A stretch of 64,000 nt of DNA, from contig NZ_JNKZ01000004.1 in NCBI RefSeq assembly GCF_000702265.1, forward strand, positions 1 through 64,000, written 5' to 3'. Shown piece after piece: positions 43,115 through 51,745 of this stretch. Position numbers and translations under genes: made by a program. The DNA comes from Butyrivibrio sp. NC2002. Lineage in GTDB: Bacteria > Bacillota > Clostridia > Lachnospirales > Lachnospiraceae. Below the pieces are notes generated by a model. That model was not told where the DNA came from. It did no database searches and saw only the letters and a list, made by a program, of their open reading frames with translations. Positions within the stretch are counted from its first letter, which is position 1; every line of letters starts with the position of its first letter.

Positions 43115-44617
43115 TTAACTTAGTACATATTCCCTTCCTGCTGAAGTAAAATACACATGCGATACAATATCACCGTTATCATCATACAAAATGATCTGGA
43201 TATCTTCGCTCGTATGACTATCATCATACAGGAAGTTTGATTCTTCATCAGAAGTAGGATACAGTAATCTGAATTTTTTCTCAATGGGAATGTAATTCAG
43301 ATCCCCAAGAGCCGTATGTATCCCCTCAAGATTAGTTAACCCGCAAGACTCTGCGGTTTCTCCTAATGTCTTGTCTTTAATAAGAAGATATGGTCCTCCT
43401 TGATCTGCTGCCTCATCTATAGCCCCGGAGCCTGATAAATTGCTTATAAGATGCCTTAATCCGGAATCTGTAAGAGCATCCGAGTCCTCATTTATAAAAA
43501 GGATCATATTAAGGTCTGATTCTCTTAAAAGATTCAGCTTTTCAGACAAATCTGCGCAGTCATTTATATAATTCGCAAATTCCTTTTTATAAGCTTTTGC
43601 CGCCTCGTCGTAGTCTTTATATTTTTCATCCCCTCTGTGGTCTTCAAAAATACCAAGGGATGAAAAATAATCACCTATATATTCCGTTACCTTCTTTGCG
43701 CCGATAACGTTCAGATGTCCGTGATCGTTAAGATCTGCAGCCTCATCGATGATTCCTTCAGCTTTTAACATATTAAGGCAGGTGACATCATACATTGCAG
43801 CTATCTCTTCTGCAGAATTGGCCGCTATCTGGTCAGTTGTGGTTGCTGAAAAAGGAAGATATGTTACTACAATGCCGATGCCATCCCTCTGACACTCATC
43901 TATTATCTTCATGAGATAATTTCCGCCAACTGTAATATCAGGCAGTGTCTCTCCCTCCAAAGCACTCTCGTACTCATCAACATTTGTCTTTACGCCATAC
44001 CTCATCTCAGCCCCCATGAGGCTGTTTACTTCAAGATTTCCCGTAAGCTTCTTAAAATCCTCCCCCGTAAGCTCTTTCCATCTGTCGTGATAGACTTCAA
44101 AATCAAAGAGGAACTGCCGCCTGATATCAGGATCCTGAACCAGATCATTTACAGCTGCTATTTTCAGCTTTGATAAGGGATATGCATCCATATTAAGATG
44201 CAACTGATCTATAGAAGTCTGCCTGTCAGCGTCTGATGAATCTTCATACATCCTGTCAATAAACTGATAGTCTTTTTCAAGCATATACGCATCCACTACA
44301 ACATATTTGGGTTTGCAATTATCAAGCGCCCTTATAAGCTGCCAGTAGCTCTCCTGAAGAAGGCTCCCGTGTCCTCCCAGGTTGTAGGAGCTTATCCCGT
44401 ATTCATCGTACAAAACAGCCGGATTTATACCATTTATCACATGTGATGATCCCAAAAACAAGACGTCGATATTATCTTTTTTTGCTTCCTCAAAAAAAGC
44501 TTCGTTTTTTATATAGCTTTCTTTTCTCTCTGTAACTGCAAAAACAATAAGTAAAGCACATCCCGCAATTATGAAAAATAAAGCTGTTTTTAGAAATGTC
44601 CCAAGTTTTTTGCTCAT
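43115..44617 (-). CDS. Membrane-anchored SGNH/DltD-like protein
   Basis: A 500-aa protein with an N-terminal transmembrane helix (about 9-28) and an extracytoplasmic SGNH-like domain: LFLGSSHVINGINP (53-66) contains the candidate serine, and DLNDHGHLNVIGAK (about 295-308) the Asp/His pair. GSSH with NGINP is typical of DltD-like proteins in Firmicutes glycan clusters. A further 170 residues after the domain are of unknown fold. It has no MBOAT next to it; the one at 38973-40439 is the nearest. It probably acts on an exported glycan as acyltransferase or esterase. Confidence 0.82.
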   Translation of the reverse strand: MSKKLGTFLKTALFFIIAGCALLIVFAVTERKESYIKNEAFFEEAKKDNIDVLFLGSSHVINGINPAVLYDEYGISSYNLGGHGSLLQESYWQLIRALDNCKPKYVVVDAYMLEKDYQFIDRMYEDSSDADRQTSIDQLHLNMDAYPLSKLKIAAVNDLVQDPDIRRQFLFDFEVYHDRWKELTGEDFKKLTGNLEVNSLMGAEMRYGVKTNVDEYESALEGETLPDITVGGNYLMKIIDECQRDGIGIVVTYLPFSATTTDQIAANSAEEIAAMYDVTCLNMLKAEGIIDEAADLNDHGHLNVIGAKKVTEYIGDYFSSLGIFEDHRGDEKYKDYDEAAKAYKKEFANYINDCADLSEKLNLLRESDLNMILFINEDSDALTDSGLRHLISNLSGSGAIDEAADQGGPYLLIKDKTLGETAESCGLTNLEGIHTALGDLNYIPIEKKFRLLYPTSDEESNFLYDDSHTSEDIQIILYDDNGDIVSHVYFTSAGREYVLS

Positions 44618-44673
44618 AGCTTAAGACTCCTATTTTTTTGTATAAGTCAACGTAAGTATACCAAAATCCATGC

Positions 44674-44708
44674 AAAAAAAGAAGTGACGGCACTCGCCAT
44701 CACTTCTT
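44674..44708 (-). terminator. Terminator after the lipoprotein SGNH gene
   Basis: Minus-strand stem AAGAAGTGATGG with CCGTCACTTCTT (44697-44708 with 44679-44690, one G-T pair) followed by TTTTT. It is 26 nt past the stop codon. Confidence 0.88.
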
Positions 44709-44734
44709 AATGATTTCATTACAGGGCTCAGCTT

Positions 44735-45895
44735 TTATGATCCGAAGCTGAAATTATCAATTTCTATATATGACATGGGTTCGGGATCTGTTCCAAGAGC
44801 CTTATTTATAAAGTGCGCAATTGTCGTTGCGTAAATCTGTCTGCCCAGTTCTTTGTAATGAAGACCATCTGAAAGATATGAATCCACAGTAGTTCCATTA
44901 AGATCAAAATATGTGGAATACATTGTATCTACGTATGTATATCCTCCATCTTCGCAGACATTGTTGACTATGTCAGCATAGTCAGAGAGTGTACCTATTC
45001 CTTTACTTACTGTGTAACTGTCGCCGATAGCATATCCGTCAGCATTGTACCACATACAGTATGAAGGGCTGCAAAGAATGAACTTTGCATTGGGGCTGAC
45101 CTCTTTAAGTGTATTTATTCCCACTTCCAAAGCGCCTCTGAAAGTATGAACATCAAAGCTACTGTTTGGGCTGCTAAGGTCCTTACCATTAATATAGTCA
45201 TTTGCGCCATATTCGATAACGTAAAAATCTACTGTAGCAGGATCGATTGTATCCATCACCGCTCTTGCTTCATATTTATCAAGGAATGACCTGTCAACTT
45301 TTCCTGCAAGTGCATAAGCCATGCCTACAAAACAGGTATCACTCCAGCCATCAAGAGCATCTGTTGCATTTCTCTCAAGGGAAGCAGGTGTTCCGCCTAT
45401 TGCCAGGTTGTACACCTTTGTCTTCTGCGGAATAAGTGCTGCTGTATATGCAGGGATCTCGCTTCCTGTTCCTCTTGCATTGTCAAACTGAGAATCTCCC
45501 ATGAAAACAACGTGAATTGCATCATCTTCCTCTTTGACTTCTTCAACCTGTACGGGATTCTCTATTGTTTCCTCTGATAATTCCGGCTCTACAACCTCTT
45601 CAGGAGCTACGGTTGTTGCGGTCTGAGCGCTGTCTGCAGAAGTATCCTGCGCGTTTTGTGTATCTTCTGTAGCTTCAGTTGAAGCACTATCTGCTGCAGC
45701 TGCTCCGTCTTCAGCATTTTCAGATGTTTCTGTGCTTGCATCGGCTGTGCTCTCTTCTGTGCTTGCCTCAGAAGTAGCCTCTGTGCTTTCCATGTTATTT
45801 GCCTCAACAGATGTTTTGGCAGAACCGTCATCGCACCCTGAGAGTGCAGTCATTACTGTAAAAACCGACAAAATAATAGCTAATTTTTTCTTCAT
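44735..45895 (-). CDS. Lipoprotein with SGNH hydrolase domain
   Basis: A 386-aa secreted lipoprotein. A signal peptide ends in lipobox ALSGC with C21 as the lipidated residue. Residues 25-125 are a low-complexity linker rich in S, T, E and A, reaching through the wall. The C-terminal SGNH domain is complete: MGDSQ (132-136) with nucleophile S135, GAND (230-233) and DGLH (343-346). It probably hydrolyses ester groups such as acetyl from surface or dietary polysaccharides; substrate unknown. A strong TTAGGAGGAG ribosome site and a terminator mark it as a single-gene unit. The gene at 36880-37851 is a decayed paralogue. Confidence 0.9.
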   Translation of the reverse strand: MKKKLAIILSVFTVMTALSGCDDGSAKTSVEANNMESTEATSEASTEESTADASTETSENAEDGAAAADSASTEATEDTQNAQDTSADSAQTATTVAPEEVVEPELSEETIENPVQVEEVKEEDDAIHVVFMGDSQFDNARGTGSEIPAYTAALIPQKTKVYNLAIGGTPASLERNATDALDGWSDTCFVGMAYALAGKVDRSFLDKYEARAVMDTIDPATVDFYVIEYGANDYINGKDLSSPNSSFDVHTFRGALEVGINTLKEVSPNAKFILCSPSYCMWYNADGYAIGDSYTVSKGIGTLSDYADIVNNVCEDGGYTYVDTMYSTYFDLNGTTVDSYLSDGLHYKELGRQIYATTIAHFINKALGTDPEPMSYIEIDNFSFGS

Positions 45896-45935
45896 AATAC
45901 TCCTCCTAACATGATTAAGATAAAACCTAATCGTG

Positions 45936-46883
45936 TTATTTTTGTGAACTCAATAATTTATTTTTGTCCGCATGAAGAGAAATAAGCCTCATTTCAAACT
46001 GTCTTCTATGATTGATAGTCATGTTGTGTAGTATGATTCCTGCAAACAATGAAAGGATTGCTGCTACCATGACAAATCCGCATACAATAAGTGTCGGGAA
46101 TCTGAGCACCAGTCCTGTCTTTAAGTACTCAGCAAAGATCGGCACAAAGAAAATTACTGATATAAGTGTAAGAAGTAAGCTTACAAGGGAGAAAAATCCC
46201 ATCGGCTTATAATCTCTGTAGAGTCTTGCTATCGTCAAAAGAACTCTCATTCCGTCCGAATATGTGTTAAGTTTGGACTCAGAGCCTTCCGGCCTGTCTC
46301 TGAACTCTATTACATAATTCTCAATCTGCATGTGATTGTTTACCGCATGGATAGTCATCTCTGTTTCTATCTCAAATCCGGTTGAAAGAACAGGAAATGT
46401 CTTGGCAAACTCAAAGCTGAATGCTCTAAATCCTGTCATTACGTCCCTTATGTCGCAGTCAAATAATTTATTGATGCTTCCTCTTACTATGCTGTTTCCA
46501 AAGTTATGAAAAGGTCTCTTATTCTCTGTAAAATATGTTGATGAAAGTCTGTCTCCGACTACCATATCTGCATTTTTTTCAAGGACCAGTCTGCACATTT
46601 CCGGCGCTGAATCCATAGGATAGGTGTCATCACCGTCTACCATTACATAACATTCAGCATCTATCTCTCTGAACATTCTGCGGATTACATTTCCTTTTCC
46701 CTGTACATATTCATGTCTTACGATGGCACCTGCGTTTTGCGCAATCTCCGATGTTTTGTCGGTAGAATTATTGTCATAAACATATATCACCGCCTCAGGC
46801 AGCGCCTTCTTTGAATCATTTATTACCTTTTCAATTGTCTGTTCCTCGTTGTAGCAAGGAATGAGTACCGCTATCTTATCCAT
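45936..46883 (-). CDS. Polyprenyl-phosphate GT2 glycosyltransferase (DPM1-like)
   Basis: A 315-aa membrane GT2 enzyme: IAVLIPCYNEEQTIEKV at the start, VYDNNSTD (35-42), MVDGDDTYP (81-89) as metal motif, and DVMTGFRAFS. Two C-terminal helices (about 228-251 and 262-287) anchor it. It belongs with dolichyl/undecaprenyl-phosphate sugar synthases that make the donor for GT-C enzymes. The gene ahead of it encodes a YkoS-like GT-C protein (35 nt gap), so the two probably work as donor synthase and transferase. Confidence 0.9.
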   Translation of the reverse strand: MDKIAVLIPCYNEEQTIEKVINDSKKALPEAVIYVYDNNSTDKTSEIAQNAGAIVRHEYVQGKGNVIRRMFREIDAECYVMVDGDDTYPMDSAPEMCRLVLEKNADMVVGDRLSSTYFTENKRPFHNFGNSIVRGSINKLFDCDIRDVMTGFRAFSFEFAKTFPVLSTGFEIETEMTIHAVNNHMQIENYVIEFRDRPEGSESKLNTYSDGMRVLLTIARLYRDYKPMGFFSLVSLLLTLISVIFFVPIFAEYLKTGLVLRFPTLIVCGFVMVAAILSLFAGIILHNMTINHRRQFEMRLISLHADKNKLLSSQK

Positions 46884-46918
46884 AAGACTCCCTCGTTGAT
46901 CAATATTATTGCGGAATA

Positions 46919-48697
46919 TCAGCCATTTACGGAATCCGCTATTCCATAAACGTATATTGTATACGGTGATGAAGGATCACTGTATGTATTTATAAGCTCA
47001 AGACCAGCCTCATCGGCATTGCTTATATCTATTCGTGAAAAGATGTAATCACAATCCAGGTCATACAGCGCTTTTGCATCGATATAGATGTCGTTATCCG
47101 TAACTCCCTGCATGCTCTTTGTAGCCATTACAATGGAATCATCCGTTCCTGAATACAGATAACATCTTGCACCCCAGTCATCAAAATAGATCCTTGTCTG
47201 TTCCATCCTGTCAAGCGCGGGCGCGATAACTTTTCTGAACTGTTCCTTATACTCCTGAGTATAGAAGCCAAGGTATCCGTCAAGTGTCGAAATGCCGTTA
47301 TATTCGAGGATTGCGGGGTGCATTCCATAAGCCACCGCCCACTCATCCTCTTCATATTGCAGATCGCTTTTTATTTTATCAAAAAGCTCTTTGGAATAAA
47401 ACTCGCCGTAGCTTAATCTGTCGAGTGTTTTCCCTGTCTTAATGCGGTAAGCCGTTCCATAAGCGGTATCATACACATCGTTATAGTGAGAAGAACAAAT
47501 AAGTATAACAAATACTGCTATAACAGGTATTGCGTAAGAAATTGCGCGTAAAAGCTTTTTACCCTCTGCTCTCAAATACAGCCTTCTGCAGAAAATAAAG
47601 AGCATTGCATACCACAAAAACGGGCTAAAGAAAATGGTTCTGTTGAACTGCCATCCTGTAAGAGGCGGTACAAGAAATGCGACAAGATTTCTCATCGCCT
47701 CACTATAGTAAATTCCATAGACAAAGCTGTTGAATACTATAAGAAGCATGAAGAAATTGTATATATCTTTGAATATTCCCTTGAAATCCTTTTTTACAAT
47801 ATATCTTGCATTAAGGAATACAAAATAGGCGCAGCAAATCGGAAATATAAAGTACTGATGCGCATCATCTGCGTGCATCATTCCGTTTTTAAACACTCCC
47901 CATATCTCTGTCATGATCTGGGCTGCGTTCATATTGGCATCCTTCATGGTGCTTCTTATCGTTACTTCATCAGTAAAAAGCATCTGCCCAAAGAGCCTGT
48001 ATTCAAGAAGCACAAACCCGATAGCCAGGACAAAGAGAGAAACAACAAGTGCCCATGAAATCCTTCTGTCGCTTATCCATCTCCAGATGATCGCAAGTAC
48101 GAGATATCCAAGGATGAACATTCCAAAGTATGAAAAATAGGAAACAACAGGGTACAGAAACAGTATCACATAATAAGGTATTGTCTTTACAGATAGTCCG
48201 TATCTGTAGATTCTTCTAAACAAAAAGATCACGAGCGGGATCGATGCAAAGGGTATTCCAAATGCCGGAAAAACATTGATTATCCCATAAGCAAATGCAC
48301 ATATAAAACCTATGCCCTTTGCAGCCTCATCCTTCAGATCAAAATCCCTGATAAGAAGAATGCCCGATAATACGCCTATTATTATCTTACAGATATAGTT
48401 AAGAACATAGGCTGTAAAATCAGGAAAAATCATGCATAGAATTGTATAAAAATAGAATTCTCCGGGTAAATTGTCCCTGCTTATTCCTCCCAAAAAAGGA
48501 ACTTCCGCGTCGTGCATGAAAAACGTACCTGTATTGGACATCATTTTCATCTGTGCCACAAACAGATCCAAATTGTCTGCTATTGCAATATAGCTGTCTT
48601 TACCAACTATCATGAACATGGCAAAAACAGCTACTATATACAATACGCCAAGGCAAATATACCATTTTGATAATGCTTTCTTAACGAAGGTTTTCAC
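46919..48697 (-). CDS. GT-C type membrane protein, YkoS/DUF6044-like
   Basis: A 592-aa polytopic protein with about eleven helices followed by a soluble C-terminal domain (about 410-590). The first outer loop has SYIAIADNLDLFVAQMK (35-51), an acidic DNLD motif reminiscent of B. subtilis YkoS (DUF6044), whose gene neighbours the GT2 gene ykoT. Here too a DPM1-like GT2 gene follows directly. Most likely it transfers a sugar from polyprenyl phosphate onto an extracytoplasmic glycan or teichoic acid. Family assignment is from memory of the motif and gene pair. Confidence 0.75.
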   Translation of the reverse strand: MKTFVKKALSKWYICLGVLYIVAVFAMFMIVGKDSYIAIADNLDLFVAQMKMMSNTGTFFMHDAEVPFLGGISRDNLPGEFYFYTILCMIFPDFTAYVLNYICKIIIGVLSGILLIRDFDLKDEAAKGIGFICAFAYGIINVFPAFGIPFASIPLVIFLFRRIYRYGLSVKTIPYYVILFLYPVVSYFSYFGMFILGYLVLAIIWRWISDRRISWALVVSLFVLAIGFVLLEYRLFGQMLFTDEVTIRSTMKDANMNAAQIMTEIWGVFKNGMMHADDAHQYFIFPICCAYFVFLNARYIVKKDFKGIFKDIYNFFMLLIVFNSFVYGIYYSEAMRNLVAFLVPPLTGWQFNRTIFFSPFLWYAMLFIFCRRLYLRAEGKKLLRAISYAIPVIAVFVILICSSHYNDVYDTAYGTAYRIKTGKTLDRLSYGEFYSKELFDKIKSDLQYEEDEWAVAYGMHPAILEYNGISTLDGYLGFYTQEYKEQFRKVIAPALDRMEQTRIYFDDWGARCYLYSGTDDSIVMATKSMQGVTDNDIYIDAKALYDLDCDYIFSRIDISNADEAGLELINTYSDPSSPYTIYVYGIADSVNG

Positions 48698-48725
48698 TTC
48701 TTCTCCTTATCAAATGCTTTTATCC

Positions 48726-49721
48726 TCAGTCTTCTTTCTTAATAAGTTTCATTCTCTGCTGACCACCAAGTGCATTGGCATCACGTCCCTCAAGAATTGC
48801 ATTTACAAGAGTCATTCTGAATCCTGCATCTATAAAGTCACAGTGCTTACAGAAGGGCTCATTCTGACGTCCGTCGGCAATACGTCTTCTTACATCCATA
48901 AGTTCCTTGGAAGCCCATCCGTCTTTAAGAGATGTCTTGGTAAGATCGGCATAATTTGTAACTTCATAATTATCACAGCAGCAAAGACCTATCTTACCGT
49001 TAGGCATGATCCACATATCTGTGAAAGGAAGAAGGCAGGTCTCCTTTATAACTTTCTCTGTTGCCTGCTTGTTCGGAGCAGATCCTGCTCTGTTTGTGAG
49101 AACTTCCTGCAGATAACGCATCTGGATCTGAACATCGAGGTCCTCATATTCCTTGGGATGATCCTTGATGTAATCATAAACCTTCTGAATATTATCATGA
49201 AGTTTGAATTCCATGCTGTAGTTGTTGATAATAAGCTGATTTATATAGGGTTTTATCTGATTAACCTTATCAATATCTAGTATGAGACCGTTTGTACTCA
49301 TAAAGATATAGCAATCCGGAAGCTTCTCCCTTGCGTATTTATGAAACTCAATGATCCTTGTATCGAGCCAGGGTTCATTGTTTCCGTAAAGTGTAAGGTG
49401 TCCCTTGTATCCCCAGTCTGCGAGCTGATCAATGATGCTCTTATATACATTTTCATCGATCTTGCAAAAGGGGCGCTTCTCAGCATTCCTGTTGGCTGTA
49501 CAGAATGCGCATGTGGAGTTACATCTGTTTATTGTCTCTATATTTACAACATTGGGCATCGGTACTTCTTCTGCATTCATGAAGTAGTCGATATAAGCCT
49601 TCTGCGATTTATTTCTTGTAACGAACTGAAGCTTAAGATATGCTTCACTAGCCAGCATAGGGAAATGCTTTCTTGCAAACCAGCCGAATTTTCCCATAAA
49701 ACTGTTTATTTTAATAGGCAT
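48726..49721 (-). CDS. Radical SAM/SPASM domain protein
   Basis: A 331-aa protein with the radical SAM cluster motif CNSTCAFC (C67, C71, C74) and a C-terminal SPASM-type set of cysteines (C229, C247-C249, C291, C294) that can hold extra iron-sulphur clusters. TLYGNNEPWLD and STNGLILD match SAM-binding parts of the barrel. Such enzymes modify peptides, sugars or cofactors by radical chemistry. No precursor peptide gene is visible nearby, and the setting is glycan assembly, so a sugar or lipid-linked intermediate may be the substrate. It has its own promoter (49763-49790) and a CAGGAGG ribosome site. Confidence 0.88.
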   Translation of the reverse strand: MPIKINSFMGKFGWFARKHFPMLASEAYLKLQFVTRNKSQKAYIDYFMNAEEVPMPNVVNIETINRCNSTCAFCTANRNAEKRPFCKIDENVYKSIIDQLADWGYKGHLTLYGNNEPWLDTRIIEFHKYAREKLPDCYIFMSTNGLILDIDKVNQIKPYINQLIINNYSMEFKLHDNIQKVYDYIKDHPKEYEDLDVQIQMRYLQEVLTNRAGSAPNKQATEKVIKETCLLPFTDMWIMPNGKIGLCCCDNYEVTNYADLTKTSLKDGWASKELMDVRRRIADGRQNEPFCKHCDFIDAGFRMTLVNAILEGRDANALGGQQRMKLIKKED

Positions 49722-49762
49722 TTAAAAAAACCTCCTGAAAAAATGTTCACAGCAACGGGCAT

Positions 49763-49790
49763 ATTATACCACAAGGATATATTTTTTCAA
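49763..49790 (-). promoter_or_regulatory. Promoter of radical SAM gene
   Basis: Minus strand -35 TTGAAA (49785-49790), 16-nt spacer, -10 TATAAT (49763-49768) preceded by TGTGG, giving an extended -10. Confidence 0.75.
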
Positions 49791-49796
49791 CAAAGT

Positions 49797-49825
49797 TTGA
49801 CTGTGCATTGTCATTTTCCTATAAT
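49797..49825 (+). promoter_or_regulatory. Promoter of GT-C gene
   Basis: -35 TTGACT (49797-49802), 17-nt spacer, -10 TATAAT (49820-49825). Its -35 lies only 6 bp from the -35 of the divergent radical SAM promoter. Confidence 0.85.
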
Positions 49826-49864
49826 GAAAAGACGAGTAAATAACGCATCATTTGGGAGAATCAC

Positions 49865-51745
49865 ATGGGAACTTTCAATATTTTTTCTACTTTAATTTAT
49901 ATCTGTATTATATTTTTCAGTCTCTACTTATTTTATAGAAGAGACAAATCATCCTACTCACCCATAAATCTTTCCGATGTTGTTTTTAACAGAATCTATA
50001 CACTGATACTTCCATTCGCAATGATAGCGATCGGAACTTTTCTTCGCTTTTACATGATCGCACAGATTCCATACGGCATTCATCAGGATGAAGCTTCAAT
50101 TGGTTATGAGGCCTATATTCTTTCAGCCTTTAGGATGGACCGTAACGGCTACCATCTGCCGGTTTATCCTATAACTTATGGTTCAGGCGGCGGAAGTCCT
50201 CTTATGGTTTATCTTACAGCCCTTATGACAAAGCTTTTGGGTGTATCCGAGTTCTCACTTAGATTTTTGCCAGCATTTCTTGGAAGTCTGACACTTGTTG
50301 TTTTTTTCCTTGCTGTAAGGCTCCTTGTTGCTGAATCACTGCTTTCTTCAGAAAAAGTTTCAAGTGTTCAATATATGAACGGAGAATACTCCTGGATACC
50401 GCTGATTTCTCTTACGATCCTTACACTTAGCCCATGGCATATAATGTTATCGAGGTGGAGTCTTGATTCAAATACAACACCTTTTTGGATAAGTCTTGGC
50501 CTTTTGTTTTTTGCCCTAGGAATAAAAAAGCAAAGAGAGTCTTCTTCATTTAACAGTATCGGGTCACTTTTTGCTGAAAGAGACAGAAAAAAATCACGTC
50601 TTCTTTCCATGTCAAACGGTACTGCCAACCTGTTTTTTGTTTTATCTGCACTGGTCTATGCACTTACAATGTACAGCTATGGTTCAGCGACTATCATCAT
50701 ACCTGTTCATCTTCTTATTCTGTGCATTTTCAGTATAAGGAAGAAAAAAATGACTGCATTTCAGATGATCCTCGGAATCCTTGTATTCCTTGCAGTTTCC
50801 AGTCCGCTGATCGTTTTTTACGTGATAAACGCATTTAATCTTCCTGAAATAATAACACCGTTCTTCTCAATAAACCGCTTTACTGCAAAGCGCTCTGTTT
50901 TCGTAAGCGATGGGATACTGATCAGCATTGCGGGTAATATTTTGACGATGATCAAAAATCTTACTATAGGCAATTCCGCCGAGCAGATCCTAAATTATGT
51001 TGAAGGATTTCCTCCACTTTTTGCCTTTACTTTTCCTACCGCACTTGTTGGTATTGTCGCTTCATTTGTTCGTGCTAAAAAGGGTAAGGACGTCGATGTC
51101 TTCATGTTAAGCGTATTTGTTCCGGCATTTTTGTTTGGATGCTTTGTGGAAGAGGATATAAATCGAATGGTGCTCATCTTCATTCCGTATATTTACTTCC
51201 TTGCGCGCGGATACATCTTTTTTATCAATGAGATTGTCTATGCTCAGAAAAATACCGGCAAGAAAGCCATTAAGTACCTGATGATCCTTATCAAAGGACT
51301 TGCCCCTTTTCTGTTCTTTGTCGCAGCAATGCTGTTTATAAAGGTTTATTTTACAACCTATAATGCACTTAGCAGCGACGCTTTTATGGCAGGATACGGA
51401 GAATGCTGCAAAACCGCAGAAAATGAAGTGGCAGACGATAAGATTATCTATTCCACCTACGAGCATCTGTCAGCGCCCTTCATGGTAGCGCTCTACTACA
51501 CAAAAACACCGCCCACAGAGTTCCTGCAGACGGTGCATTATAAAGATGAAAAAGCTGAGTTCAGAATAGCTGATTCTTTCGGTAATTTTATTTTTTCACT
51601 TCCGGATGATCTATCTGATAATTTGGACAGCTACATATCCGAAGGAAACGTACTTATTCTCCATAGATCAGAGCTTGAAAGCTACGACCTTGATAACTAT
51701 GAGGTTAAGACTAGCGGTAATTACGCTGTTGTTTCTTCAAAATGA
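49865..51745 (+). CDS. GT39-like (ArnT/PMT type) membrane glycosyltransferase
   Basis: A 626-aa GT-C protein with about twelve helices. After a first helix (8-24) the first outer loop carries GIHQDEASIGYEAY (71-84), whose DE pair is the catalytic/metal position in PMT/ArnT enzymes; PYGIHQDEA is common in Firmicutes members. The C-terminal 110 residues form a soluble extracytoplasmic domain. It would move a sugar from polyprenyl phosphate to an exported glycan or protein. The start has TGGGAGA upstream. It is one of few plus-strand genes here and overlaps the convergent gene at its 3' end by 35 nt. Confidence 0.85.
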   Translation: MGTFNIFSTLIYICIIFFSLYLFYRRDKSSYSPINLSDVVFNRIYTLILPFAMIAIGTFLRFYMIAQIPYGIHQDEASIGYEAYILSAFRMDRNGYHLPVYPITYGSGGGSPLMVYLTALMTKLLGVSEFSLRFLPAFLGSLTLVVFFLAVRLLVAESLLSSEKVSSVQYMNGEYSWIPLISLTILTLSPWHIMLSRWSLDSNTTPFWISLGLLFFALGIKKQRESSSFNSIGSLFAERDRKKSRLLSMSNGTANLFFVLSALVYALTMYSYGSATIIIPVHLLILCIFSIRKKKMTAFQMILGILVFLAVSSPLIVFYVINAFNLPEIITPFFSINRFTAKRSVFVSDGILISIAGNILTMIKNLTIGNSAEQILNYVEGFPPLFAFTFPTALVGIVASFVRAKKGKDVDVFMLSVFVPAFLFGCFVEEDINRMVLIFIPYIYFLARGYIFFINEIVYAQKNTGKKAIKYLMILIKGLAPFLFFVAAMLFIKVYFTTYNALSSDAFMAGYGECCKTAENEVADDKIIYSTYEHLSAPFMVALYYTKTPPTEFLQTVHYKDEKAEFRIADSFGNFIFSLPDDLSDNLDSYISEGNVLILHRSELESYDLDNYEVKTSGNYAVVSSK

